Source: Bryoerythrophyllum caledonicum
Lineage: Eukaryota; Streptophyta; Bryopsida; Pottiales; Pottiaceae
Length of the DNA: 64,000 nt
Assembly (NCBI GenBank): GCA_963971425.1
Contig: OZ020515.1
Span: 8,200,291-8,264,290 of the forward strand
Reading direction: 5' to 3'
How positions within the stretch are numbered: the first letter of the stretch is position 1; each line of letters opens with the position of its first letter. This document shows positions 48,319 through 60,176 of this stretch, in pieces. The notes under the pieces are model-generated. The model saw nothing but the letters and a program-made list of their open reading frames with translations, was not told where the DNA came from and did no database searches. Made by a program: the position numbers and the translations under genes.

Positions 48319-51300
48319 AGTGGTCAAAAATGAAGTTGAAGGATTTTATGTATACTTTTCAATAATGGTAGATGATATTGGGTACTGTACATGTGTTGAA
48401 AGGAGTTATTCAAAGATCTGTTGAAAAACAAAGCCCAAGTGCGGACATGTGTCAACCCATTTCACAAGAAAAGAGTGAAATATTGGGCATGAGTGGCAAC
48501 TTTCTAACATCCATCACTTTCGAACAAACAAATATTAAATTTGCCTCCTTTCTTTCAATATTTTTGAAGTCCATCTAAATCCTGACAACAGATGAAATTG
48601 GCAAGAAACAAATCCTGATTTTTGTATACAATGCCATTTAAAGTGAGGTTGTGACATTGGTTGACAAGGTGAGAAAGCTATTACTCATTTTGGAGGTTCT
48701 ATTTCTCTAATTTCATAGAAATTTTACACTGTAGAAGGTTTTTTGTTTCAAAAATCTCAAATGAATTTCGATTATTTACTTATATACAAAATTCCACAAT
48801 CAACAAAGGGGCATAACGAATACTTGGATGTGCCCATCCTTGACAAATCAACCACTTGATTCCTTAACACTGGAGATCTTCACATGCCATGGAAGAATCC
48901 ACAAGTGTGATTGATCATGCACAAAAGCTCGTAGATAATGACCAAGGAATGGCTAAATCTGTCATTGGAGGAAGGAGGGGGGCTAAATCCAAATCTTAAA
49001 TGTGACGACTATATTTTGGAGTGTCGGATTGGTGCGGACACAGGTTTCAACAATCTGGTCAGCCTTGCATCCGCTTCATCGCCGCGTTCCTCATTGTACC
49101 GTACGGCGAGGATGCTTTTAAGCTTCTCCTCCCACTTTGCCAAAACATTACCTCTATACCAAATAAGCTCTTTGAAGCCCAAAATATATCGTGAAGAGTT
49201 TCTAGTGGCCTAAATACTTCCAATATTCTCAAGAGATTCTTTATTTGTGTTGATCAACAAGGCCAATAATAATCTTCTTCTTTCATCAAGAATATGGTAT
49301 ATACTTGTAGCTCGGGCATGGGTTTATGAAACTTGCTTGAAGTAGTATAGATCTTGGGCAAAAAACAGCCCTTTTAGGAATTAGAGAAATGGTGTTGTCT
49401 ACCTTTGAGCATTTATAGAAGAAGCATAGAAACTAGCATTAGGAAAATTGAACATAGCTTTCAGCACGTTCACACTCTCTACCAATGCATACAAACTATA
49501 TGAACCAATTACAAGTGAATCTATGTGAAGTGGGTACTAAATCATACATGATATTAAAATTGTCTAGACTTAGTAATTTCTTGGAATTTGGAGGAACTTC
49601 TAAACTAGTGTTTTTACACGGCTATCTCCATCCACAATTCATAATTAAGCTCTTTTCATCCATTTCTAGTGTATTAAAGGCTTTTCAATGTCCAATGGAG
49701 ATTTTAAAAATAATAGAGACTTCACCCGCAAGTTGGGCATGGATGCATGAAACTTACTCAATGTGAAAGAGATATTGAGCATTTTTTTTTCTTAGGGATT
49801 AGACTAACAAGAATAGTGTCTACTACCTTATTGCAATTAATATGGAGCACTACAAACTCTAAAAGGACAATTGTCTCCTTGTTACTTAAATCTAAATTTG
49901 GATGGAGTCCTAAAACTCAAATGAGATTGTAATATTTTTTTGATTGAATGGGCAAACTTTTATTAGCTTCTTTATTGATATGGTTCTTTTTAGATAGAAA
50001 TTTGACTTACAATTCAAAAGTTACAAAGAATTTAATTAAAATGTAACAAATTGTGCAACAAAGCTTTAAATTAATGTGCATTCAACACATACTAGAGTTT
50101 TAGCCCAAATTTACCCTCAGTGAAAAGATAATGTAGTTCTTTGCACCTACGAAGAAATTTTGTCAGTTTTTTAAACAAGAGAAGGATATGCTCTATGCAA
50201 ATTTGTTGGTCTAATGTTGATTTTTGGCACAAAGTTGCATTGTAGGAGTTTTAAGGACATCTTTTGACCTACTTCTACGTCTAAAATTATGGTATGTGAT
50301 GCATATATTTGCCACATAAGGTTGTCAAAGTCTAATGAAGTTGTTTAGTATGAAACACCATATTCATTACAATGAGAGATTATGAGGCTCCCAATTTAAT
50401 ACGTGTCTTGCTCTCAAGCTACGATGGTTATCTAAAATGTATCCACTATAAAGATGTGGCCCACAATTTAGATTGGGTTGAGCTAAAATGTACACCACCA
50501 AAATCATGGAATTTTCCCAATATAACATATATGGTGTTATGACCTTAACAAGGTATATGTCTCACTTCAAGGCTAGTATTTTCAATATGTGGTCAATTTT
50601 ACCATGCACTTTCATACAATCCTACTTCAAGATCCTATGGATACATAAGTGAAGGCGTGCATTTTCTTTTCATATTGTGTTGGTTGCACTGAAAACGGCA
50701 GTTTTCAATGATTTTGCATGTGATACTATCAAAGAAGTTTAAGCATAGAATGTCATCAAAGACCTAAAAGTCGTTGACCCTAAGTATAGATTGAACAAAA
50801 TATTGAACTTTAATGAACTTTGGAGTAAGAAAAAATGTTACATCATTTGGTGTAAGATTTTCCAACCTCTTACCCGGGTTGCCATTTGTTGATATTTACC
50901 TCAATGTATAACACACACAAAACTTCAACTTATTTACAAGTAGAGTGAACTACATTGTGAGGTAAGTAACCGTCAAGTGTGCAGCCTCAACTGACACCAT
51001 ACACACACCCCTTAGAGAAGTCGTATGTAAGTATAGCATTGGTGGATGGAGGTGGGAAAAATTTAGTAGGGATTAAAACTTGACAAAGACTATATGTCAA
51101 GAGACGATATATCCAACATAGGTTACAAGTTAGACAAGATTACATGTTAACACATGTAACAAGCAAGTAGAAGTTATAAGTTAAAAGAGATAGTTTACAA
51201 ATTAGCTAATTATAACTTATCTTAGAGATGAATGTAGTTAGTGTAAGAACTCGGCAATCGTGGACCCTATGTTGTAACGACACAATTTAGACAAGAGCGC

Positions 51301-51327
51301 CTCCATCTAAACCTATTTAGTGGGTTA
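48319..51327. other. Long AT-rich gene-free stretch
   Basis: About 3 kb at low GC. ORFs at 48938-49213, 49485-49766 and 49747-49932 lie in the same general direction and may be remains of one old element, but I recognise no domain. Confidence 0.4.
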
Positions 51328-51632
51328 ATTAATGCTTAAAGGCCTGAGCCTTTTTTTGTACAGGAATATTCTAGGAGTGTACTAGATCATGAAGAGCATT
51401 ATCTCCAGAGTGGGTACATTTCATCGTAAATCTACTCCACAGAAATGAGGCTAACCGCCGATTCTCAAGGCCGATTTGCACGCAAATGGTCTCATTAGAA
51501 TCTTTGTAATATGTCTCACATCCGTCGTGAACAGAATTTTTGACCATGTTTCCTTAATTCATTGATAAGGTGTGATTTATCCCACCCTCCCTCTGAGGCC
51601 ACATTTGAGCCTTCCCGGCCTTAAAGGGTTAA
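51328..51632. mobile_element. 305-bp MITE with TTAATGCTTAAAGGCC ends
   Basis: Left TTAATGCTTAAAGGCCTGAG, right GGCCTTAAAGGGTTAA, inverted. The interior AGAGTGGGTACATTTC and TACTCCACAG strings also occur in the spacer of 3308-4068 or near 5080-5110 in diverged form. Non-coding. Confidence 0.65.
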
Positions 51633-53434
51633 TGATCTACGGTGCTCATTAATCACCCATGTCATGCTAATTGATTAGACAATATCCTCTTTACCACCTT
51701 CGTGGTGATTGAGCTTACTACCTAACATGTGCAACAAAGCAAAGTCCACACAACAAACCCTTTAGGCCCGCTCAGTTGCATTTTTCACAAAGTCAAAAAC
51801 CTACATGCCACATGTGCAACCTACATTTGAAAATTTTGACCCATAAAGGACCAATTGTACATGGGATTTACAGGAATTTATCACTTCAAGTGCAATTATC
51901 TTTTAACCCGTACAGACAAATTTCTCAAATTTATTATCACATCATCGCATACAAGTTGAGAAGAAGATCCTACTATTACATTTTCAACAAGTTCATCTTG
52001 GCGATTTTCAATCAATGGAATAGAAATGCCTCTAAAATGCCTTGGTCCTTTGGGAGTTGAATCTGTAGGAAAGGTTCATGCTTGCCCCCCACTTCCAAAC
52101 AAACATTTGAATATTATATCTATAATTGCATTGGGATATTACATAGTGTCTATCCTCGAAAGGGGGAAGTAGTCTGAGCTTACTAATTCCCTGCCCGGTG
52201 GGCATGGTCTTAGTAGTCGAACGAACAGACACTTTATTCACGTCGGCCTCCGCTGGAGACCGACGTTCTTCTTCTTCTGCATTGGGATAAATAGGAGTTT
52301 TGAGGACAAATCGAAAATTGAAAAAAATGAGAGTTTTGCATATGAATATCAACAATGCCCTGTAACATTCAACAATGCCACAAATGAAACAATGGATCAG
52401 AGTACTCTCTCGCTCGCAGTCCAGAAACAACTTATTTACACAGTAATTGAGTCGTTATGACCAAATAATTCATCAATGTTTGTGACCATTGTGAAAGCCC
52501 AAAGATGCTACTACTCCAACAACTACACTAAACATCGCATTTAGTGTAGTCACACAAATAGTGTAATTACCCTACTACACTATTTGCGAACTTGTTCACA
52601 ACTAGTGTTAGCGGCCAACATCATTAATGATGCCTCAATAAACCGCCTACTAGCTGTCATGTATTTATTGTCTATGTTGACTTTTCTTATTTCTCACCTC
52701 TCCCTACCCCCAATCAATCGCCTACCGGCCGTCATGCCTTAATTTTCTTCATTGAAATCCTACCTATAATTCCATCCCTTTCTTGAACTCTCACCTTATT
52801 TGTTCACGGAAGGTATACTGAAGTTGAAAATTTCTGGTGTCGGGTTTCTGGAGTTTGGGATTTGGGATACGAGTTTGTGGGGTTTCGGGAATTTTGGGGT
52901 TTCAGGAGTTTTAGGTGGCGAGGACGTTCTGGTTAAGGGTTCCGAGCGAAATCTGTTTGTGACTTTCTACACCGGAGAGAGGGGGGGGAGGGGGTGGGGC
53001 TTATACCCCGACTTGCGGGGGAGCTGGCCGTGGTGGTCTCGCAAACCTTATGGGATGCATTTGGACGTTGCTAACACACTCGGTGTCCACGGGCTTGGGG
53101 CGACCTAAACTCCAGCGGCGAGCTGGACTTGGCTACGAGCTAGACTTCTAGTGCGATTGCCCGTGCGAGCTGCACTTCCAGTGAGATTTCCCATGCGAGT
53201 TGCCCACGAGTGACACCACGCCGCTACCATAGGGTCGGGGGTCCCAGAAGACCACCTACACTAGGGGGGGGGGGGGGCTTATACCTCACATGTCGGGGTC
53301 AGGGGTGCCAGCAGTCGCAAACCTAATGGGTTTGAACAATACCACGAATCCACTCACCGCGACACCACGGTCAACAGCTCCGCGGCCCCCACCAGAAACA
53401 CCAAAAGTGACCGCGTGACCTCAAACCTCTCACC
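51633..53434. other. Intergenic DNA with G-rich direct duplicates
   Basis: 52515-52600 carries a fragment of the CACTAAA-type element. At 52980-53055 and 53260-53335 two diverged copies of a G-run followed by GGGGCTTATACC and TCGCAAACCTTATGGG or TCGCAAACCTAATGGG occur, about 280 bp apart. Runs of 9-16 G could form G-quadruplexes or be sequencing-sensitive. Confidence 0.5.
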
Positions 53435-53777
53435 ATGGACCAACCTGACGACGCCACTGCACAACCGCCCCTAGGTATGAAATTCATCTACGAAGTTCAT
53501 CTATTTGCAGAAGTTGAGTAGAAATCACAGATGTAACTCCCGTTACGTCTGCGCAGGGACGCAATCATCCACTCCCACCCCGCGTCGAGCGGTTCAGGAA
53601 GTTGCCACCATCCAAACACGACGGACCGTGGTGGCGTGGATGGTGGAGGACCACGCGCTCCATGGCACTTCTGGACTCACCACCCGCGCCATCACAGCTT
53701 TTCCAGAGCATTTCCGCGGCCAACATCGAACCAACCTTGTCCGCGCTGAATTAGGGAGGTGGAGGAAGAAGGGTTGA
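53435..53777 (+). CDS. Small two-exon protein resembling a transposase DNA-binding N-terminus
   Basis: ATG at 53435; exons 53435-53474 and 53557-53777 joined over an 82-bp GT-AG intron, 86 residues. The joined reading starts MDQPDDATAQPPLGTQSSTP and continues RRAVQEVATIQTRRTVVAWM, VEDHALHGTSGLTTRAITAF, PEHFRGQHRTNLVRAELGRW, RKKG. This looks like a helical DNA-binding module (two helices, Trp and basic end) of the kind found at the start of some plant transposase-like proteins. Family is from memory of style, not a match. It lies 670 bp upstream of the pogo-like element, outside its TIR. It could be a relic. Confidence 0.4.
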
Positions 53778-54444
53778 TGTGTTGGGACTCCAAAGAGCTT
53801 CCATATGGAACCAAATGCTACATGAAAAGACAAATTGGATATCCATGCAAACTATTAATGCCAAAGATGGATCTTACATGATTCATATGGGTAAAACGGA
53901 GCTTCATAAAGACTAATGATTGCAAGGATTTCACAAATTATCTTTGGAAGGTTGTACCAACCATAAAGTTGTTTCAAACTAATTGGTTGGTAGAACTAAA
54001 TTTGAATGCCATATGGATATTTTAAAAAACATACTTCATAGCAGAACCCTACCGTGAAACACTAGAGTCAATGATTGAGCGTTTAACCATTTTAAACAAA
54101 AAATAAAACACCAAGCTATTATCTAAGAATAAAAACACATGAAAAGAATAGAGCAAGGAGGATTTCAATAAGGATGAAATTTTGAAAAGAGATACTTGTT
54201 TATTCAAAAAACAAAATCATGAAGTCTAAGTTGAAATATTCATATCCACAAAGAAATGAATTTAAGAAAAAAAAAACAAGAAAAGAAAGATATTGAGAAA
54301 GAAATAACAAAAGAGAGAGGGGTAGGAAGATGGAGAGCAAACAAGGAGGGAAAGGGAGTGGAAGGAGGGGGGGAAGGAGAGGGAGACGGAGTAGGAGGGA
54401 AGGAGAGGGCAAGAGAGGATGTGGCAGTGAGAGGGAATAAGATA
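53778..54444. other. AT-rich spacer with a purine-rich tract
   Basis: 54256-54440 is strongly purine-rich on the plus strand (GA and GGA runs). Open frames on both strands here are compositional. No gene. Confidence 0.5.
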
Positions 54445-57400
54445 GCAGCACCTTAAGGTGCCAACGATCCAATCCTGCCAGCTACATTTGGCCCGGGAAC
54501 AGGCTAGAAGTGAACCCTGAATTGCCAAGAACTTGGATGAGACTGATTTTGTCATTTACAGTGGTAGTTTAGGAAATACATAGTGGCGGCGTTCATTTCA
54601 TATTGTTGTCTTATGAGGTGCATGTCAGTACACATTCTCCAATATTCTTAGTTAATTCATGCAACTCACTTAGCCACCATCCCCTAATATTTCATTTAAT
54701 TCTATAAACGACGGTAGCTAGATTTGCAAAATCTCATGAGCAAAGATGAGGAAAATTCATGGCAGTTTATGTGAAGTTGGTTGGCGTGATTTAGAAGTGG
54801 AGAGGGTTGGTAAACTGTGATGACACTGATCAGCTTATGATCTGATCGTAATTACTGCATGGTTCACAGCTTGTCTACTTTCAACCACGTATTTGAATCG
54901 GCAACCCCTCGTAGCTTCAACATCTCTCCGACGTTTGAAGATGATTTCAGAGCTTGTGAGCTGATTTTGTGAGTTGATTTCAGAGGTTGTGAGCTAATTT
55001 CGTGAAGCTGATTTCAGAGGTTTGGAGCTGATTTCGTGAGCTAGTTTCATGAGGTGATTTTGTGAGCTGATTTTGTCAAGTTCACAGAGCAACGTGAGGT
55101 GATTTCGTGAGCTAGTTTCATGAGATGATTTCGTGAGCTGATTTCCTTAGGTTCATAGAGTGACGTCAGGTGATTTCGTGAGGTTCACAGAGCAACGTCA
55201 GGTTTAGAGTGCCGTGACGAGGACCTCGCTGAGGTTTGTGAAAATTCTGCATTGTTGCGTGAGCATGGTAAGCATGCATAATGGAGACATTCATGAGGAT
55301 GAAGACGGCACATGGGAGTGGCATGATCGAAGGAACCGTCAACTGTCAGGCACAAACAACGACTCCGATTACCAATCTGAGGGCAGCGACCATGAGGTGG
55401 ATTTCATGAGACGAGGTGCTTTGAATGGTGGAGGGGGTGGGACGTTTACTCTACATGGTGGTCAGAGTTTCAGCGTAGGCGTCTATGAGACTGAGATGCT
55501 CTTCCCGCAGAGTGTAAGTCGGCGTACACTTCACCAACGGTCCCTTCCGAATGTGGCTGTTGAATCTGGGGTAGGTGCTAAAGGTGCGGGCCGGTGTAGT
55601 GTGAGGTTGCAGAGCTTGAGGCAAGAAGCACCGCAACCTGCTGCTCCCGGCGACCTTAGTCATGGTGCTGACGGCACTAATGCAGCCTACGGTGGTGGGC
55701 AACGGACACGCGCTCCTCGACGAAGAGGGGTCCACCTTCCTTTGAATGGGAACTGGACCAATGCATAGCTCCACGCAGCCTTGGCTGCACACGAGCGGGG
55801 CATGTTCGTGAACGGTGCTGCTATTGCCTATGACATTCCGAGGAGCTCTCTGCGTGCTCATTTGATAGGAACAACACTATCTAGGAAGCGAGGCGCGGCA
55901 CCTATATTAACAACACATGAAGAACAATAGTTGGTGGACTACGTGATTAGCATTCAAGATCTAGGCTTCCCAGTGAGTATTTTGGAGTTAAAATTGAAGG
56001 TGGCTCTTATCACGCAAGGTAGAGACACGCCATTCACAAATGGTATACCTGGACCAGGTTGGTTACATTGGTTTTGGAGGAGGCACCCAGAGCTGTCACT
56101 GCGCCTTGCTCAAGGCCTGGACAGCAATCGAGCAAGGAGTCTATGTGCAGCCAATGTCAGCACCTTCTACGAGAACTTGGGAGCCTTGTATGAGGAGCAT
56201 CAGTACCCTCCATCGCATATCTGGAACTGCGATGAGTCTGGAGTGCAGGCTGGTTGGAATGGGGGTGCGTACGTATTGGCCAAGACTGGATGCCGCAGCG
56301 TGCACCAAGTCATTCCAGATGAACGTGAGTGGCTCACCGTATTAACCTGCATCAATGCTGCTGGTCAGAGCATTCCTAGCTTCTATATTTTCCGTGGCAA
56401 GCCCTTCCGGAGGAATTATATTCAGCATTGCGAAGAAGGTTCAACTATGGCTATGTCAAATAAGGCATGGATGACTGCGTTCCTTTTCTCTGCATGGATT
56501 GATCATTTCATACAAGCATTACAAAACAATACTGAGATATCCATTTCCTCACCTCACCTTTCATTATGGACGGACATAGCTCGCATATTACTCTGGATGT
56601 TGTTCGCAGGGCACGAGCAGTTGGCCTTCACCTCTTCACCTTGCCATCTCACTGCAGCCATGCCATGCAACCACTTGATGTATCAGTATTCAAACCATTC
56701 AAGGCAGCTTTTCGTTCATACAGAGATGTGTGGACACTAAACAACAAAGGTATTGGTGTCCGAAAAGAGATGTTGGCCTCATGGGTGTCGAAGGCGTTGC
56801 GAAGGGCATTGACAACGGAGAATATCATGGTTGGATTCCACACAACGGGCATATACCCACTGAACAGCGAGGCAATGGCCTCGAAAATGGGACCTGCATG
56901 TGCGTACAATGGCCTGGGCAACAACGGAGAGGGCTCCAACATACATGTCGACGAGGTGTTGCTCTCCCCCATAGACAACATGTCGATTCAGGAGGTTCTC
57001 GAAGAGCCTGAATATGTCCCTACCGAAGGGAATCACTACTTCGTGGAGGTGGCAGAGTCCGACTCAGAGGAAGGGGCCGGGCAAAGGCGCAGCTCAGAGG
57101 CTAGCCGAGGAAAAGAGCGAAGTAGTCAATCAAGCTAGGAAAGTGTTGAAGGTGTCAACGATGTACCTGGCATTGGTCAATTTCTAGTGCTCCCAACGAT
57201 TCCAATTCGCAGCTCCAATCGTACAACATAGACGCCCTTGATTGACTATACAAAGTCGATAATGTTGACTTCAGACAACTACTTGTTGTCCATGGAACAG
57301 TTGGCAGCAAAACACGAGGGAGCTGCGAAAGCAAAAGAATCGCGCAAATTAGATGCGCAAGCAAGAAAGAAAAGGCGCGACAAAGAGAAGGTCCAACACG

Positions 57401-58287
57401 TTGCAAAGAAGAAGCAAAGAGATGAGGAGAGGGCCGCGAAAGCAAGGGAGGCAGCTTACTAGGAGGACGTTGCAGCTCGCGGTTGGGGCAATGATTTGCA
57501 AGCAAGACTCAAATTTGGCGTGCTTCCTCCGCCAAGCTCCTACTTTGGGGTCTACTGCTGAAGCGTGCCATCTTGGTGCGTGAACAACCAACGACGCCGC
57601 AAAATCCTCTTGAACAAAGCGAGAGCGGCAGCAGCAGCTTCTCGATCTCAAATTCAACATTGATAGGGGTGCTCACAAGCCATGGCCAGATTTGAGTCGC
57701 AAGAGATGACCGTTGGGTCAAGCTACAGTGGTGCTCAAGGCCGTTGAATCCTCTATCGCAGGAACTTTGCAGCGTAGGTGACGGAAAGCTGGTGATGGAC
57801 GGGGTACATGCACAGCTCACCTTCTCCACTGGCAGTGGTAGGATTAGAGACTGTGTGTGCTTTATTTGGGGTGTGACGTGGTTGGACTTGGTTCACATGT
57901 CGATCAGACTTGGTTAGCTACATGGCCAGTTTTGGAGAAAGTGTTTTGGTAATTTACCAAAATTGTACTCTTTCTTAAATGTGCACATGCACTCCACTCA
58001 AGTGAATATGAACACCAGTTTCCAATGTATTTGTAGGCTATTCAAAGCATGACTTTGGTTGTTACACAGTTGAAGTGTTGTCTCTTTTGGAAAAATCTAG
58101 GGCTACTTGTAGGTGTCTACAGCACCTTCACTTCAAAAATTTGTAGAAAATTCATCTTACATCAAAAAATTCTCATTTCAGTGGCATACATCTCCTCCCA
58201 GATTTGCTAACCATCTTGCCATTTCACTCAGCATAGTAGGCACACCGAGGAGGCTGAACCCCTTATTCTGGCACCTTAAGGTGTTGC
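54445..58287 (+). mobile_element. Complete pogo-like (Tc1/mariner superfamily) DNA transposon, inactivated
   Basis: 3843 bp. Terminal inverted repeats of 19 bp: GCAGCACCTTAAGGTGCCA at 54445-54463, and at 58269-58287 the reverse complement with one mismatch. Both sides are bordered by TA (54443-54444 and 58288-58289), the target site of this superfamily. Each TIR contains the palindrome CACCTTAAGGTG. The transposase ORF inside runs from left to right (55265-57561). Between the left TIR and the ORF, 54935-55200 has reiterated GATTTCGTGAGCT-type units, possible transposase-binding subterminal repeats. Confidence 0.9.
55265..57561 (+). pseudogene. Pogo-like DDE transposase, broken by one frameshift and five TAG codons
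   Basis: Frame 1 runs from the ATG at 55265 to about 56560, frame 2 from about 56563 to the TGA at 57559. An acidic N-terminal region precedes a HTH (AIAYDIPRSSLRAHLIG, about 55830-55880) and a CENP-B-like second DNA-binding stretch (GPGWLHWFWRRHPELSLRLA). The DDE_1 catalytic domain has IWNCDESGVQAG for the first Asp, MDGHSSH for the second (56566) and MQPLDVSVFKPFK for the third. A one-base loss just before the second Asp breaks the frame. In-frame stops at 55766, 55928, 57136, 57229 and 57460 are all TAG. The C-terminal region is Lys/Arg-rich coiled coil (KAKESRKLDAQARKKRRDK). This is a dead copy; I do not reconstruct it. Confidence 0.88.
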
Positions 58288-58589
58288 TACCTTAAGAGAA
58301 GGAGGAGTGAGGAAGAGGGAGAAGGTCTCAAAGTTGGATAGATAGTGGAAGTAAGGTGGGAGAATATGGCCACATTTAGGAAGCTCTAGCAACCTCACAT
58401 TTTATTCAAATGATATAAAGAAAGACGTTCTTAACATCCCTATTAAATGTTGATGCCAAAAGTGTTTTCACAAGAAACAATGAAGGAATAATTATTCCGC
58501 CACAACCTCCAAAATAGAAGGAGTTGGATGGGGTCCGACAGAGTTGTGGACAACGAGTCTAGCTATTACAACCCTGATACTCAAATCAA

Positions 58590-59285
58590 ACTACACTTTC
58601 AAGGACAATTTTGACATTCCTGTGAAATGCAGATGTCCAAAATGTCCTCAAACATAAGATTTGACCAAGAACTCCGTGCGCTATGTCCGCTCAACGATGA
58701 GGGAGTACGCGGAATGGCTGTGGACTGGCCTTCACACTTGTGCCCAAACTCCAAAGGCCGTCGTCCTACATGGCAACACTTTTGGGCTATTTTGGCGCCA
58801 AAGCGATGGCCTCTCATTGGAAAACTTGGGTCGCTCATTTTAGTCGACCCAAACTACAATCAAGAGTCCGTCGAATTTTGGATAAAATAATCAAAAACTC
58901 ACAAGATTTGGACCGTTATATGAAAGAGGCCGAATTTTTTGGCTGATTCTTTTTTGTTGATTCTTATTGGCTAATTTTTTTCGGCTGATTTTTTTTTGGC
59001 ATAATGATATGAGGTTTGGACTTTGGACTTGGCCTTTGGGGCTTCACACCACGACCAGCCAAACCTTCAATCTACATTATTTAATGTATTTTTTGGCAAA
59101 AAAGTTTGACCTCTTGCCATAGTTTGGCCACTCATTTTGACGGACGGTCATTCGACTTAGACATAGTGTGAAGCGGCCCTTAGTGTGAAGGCCTAGAGGT
59201 CGGGCTTTGGCCATTCAAGCAATCTCATAGGTGAAAACGGATGGACTCTCAACCTTGGATTTGGTGTGCAGCGGCCCTAAACATC
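58590..59285 (-). repeat. Inverted partner of the repeat at 35938-36560
   Basis: Shares in reverse the landmarks listed for 35938-36560, plus the TGTCCAAAATGTCCTCAAAC block that also flanks that copy. Ends with GTGTGAAGCGGCCCTTA at 59163 and GCAGCGGCCCTAA at 59267. Non-coding. Confidence 0.7.
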
Positions 59286-59760
59286 GCATTTAGTGTATTG
59301 CACACAAAATACAAGCCAATACACTAAATGTAAAGATTACAATTAGTGCAGTGACACAACAATACACTAAATCTGAAATAGTACACTATATGCAAAGTCC
59401 AGTAAAGATTTGAAGGATATTTTTCTTACATGTGCACATTCAATGTATGGAAAGCGTGCTATTGTAAACTCCCAAGTATCTTATCTAGAACTTCTGGAGG
59501 CCGTATCTCACTCATAACATCTCCAAATTAGGCACATGAGGTGTTTTTTGACATCTACATTTTCTGTAGATGTCAGAAAGCAACTCATATGTTTGATTTG
59601 GACAGAATTGGAGTAAGTTATGGTCATTCAAAGATTCTACTTGTAAATAGACTTGGGAATAAAGAGGAGTCAACAGGGAGAATAAAGCCTTTGATAGCTG
59701 GTAGATGATTGATTGAGGGTTTCATAAATGACACTTTCATGAAATTTGCAGGTTATCTGG
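59278..59760. repeat. Copy of the CACTAAA-type element family (compare 40515-41125)
   Basis: AAACATCGCATTTAGTGTA, GCACATGAGGTGTTTTTTG, CATCTACATTTTCTGTAGAT and ATTTGGACAGAATTGGAG match, with divergence, sequences around 40640-41040. Adjacent to the repeat at 58590-59285. Terminal repeats are not clear. Confidence 0.65.
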
Positions 59761-60176
59761 TCTGCTCACCTGTCACATGAAAGCTGAAACAACTTATGAT
59801 GCTAGAGTTGGGTGAGTTACCAGACTCGCTCATGAGTACCAGTTTTACACAATCCAATTTCTTATCCGATTTGTACTTATTCAATGTCTACAAAAAACCT
59901 TCACAACTTCCACATCAACCTTCACAACATAGTGAAATATTTGCAGGAGAACACTTCAAGCGCAAGGAGTCACCCAATATTTCGTCCACGCCATCCAAAA
60001 TATCACCAAAAAGACTCGAGAATTACTACAATAAAAGGGCAGAAAACGATGAACCTGGCCTCACAATCGAATCGAGAAGCAAACACTTGATCATAGTTGG
60101 TCATACATTTCCAATATGAACCTCACATGCACTTGGAGATCATCATCGAAAAGATGTGGGAAAAAGAACCTGAGGT
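59761..60176. other. Spacer 3' of the maturase gene
   Basis: ORF 59796-60119 (+) is AT-rich with no motif. I see nothing supportable. Confidence 0.4.

Noticed and set aside
49485-49932. Consecutive plus-strand ORFs as a possible gene
   Set aside because: AT-driven composition, no splice model linking them and no recognisable domain.
53505-53556. Use of 53510 as acceptor for the small transposase-like gene
   Set aside because: It would leave an intron of only about 36 bp; the acceptor at 53556 gives a normal size and a smooth frame.
54200-54555. Leu/Pro/Ser-rich minus-strand ORFs that look like membrane segments
   Set aside because: They come from the purine-rich tract on the other strand; composition alone explains the hydrophobicity.
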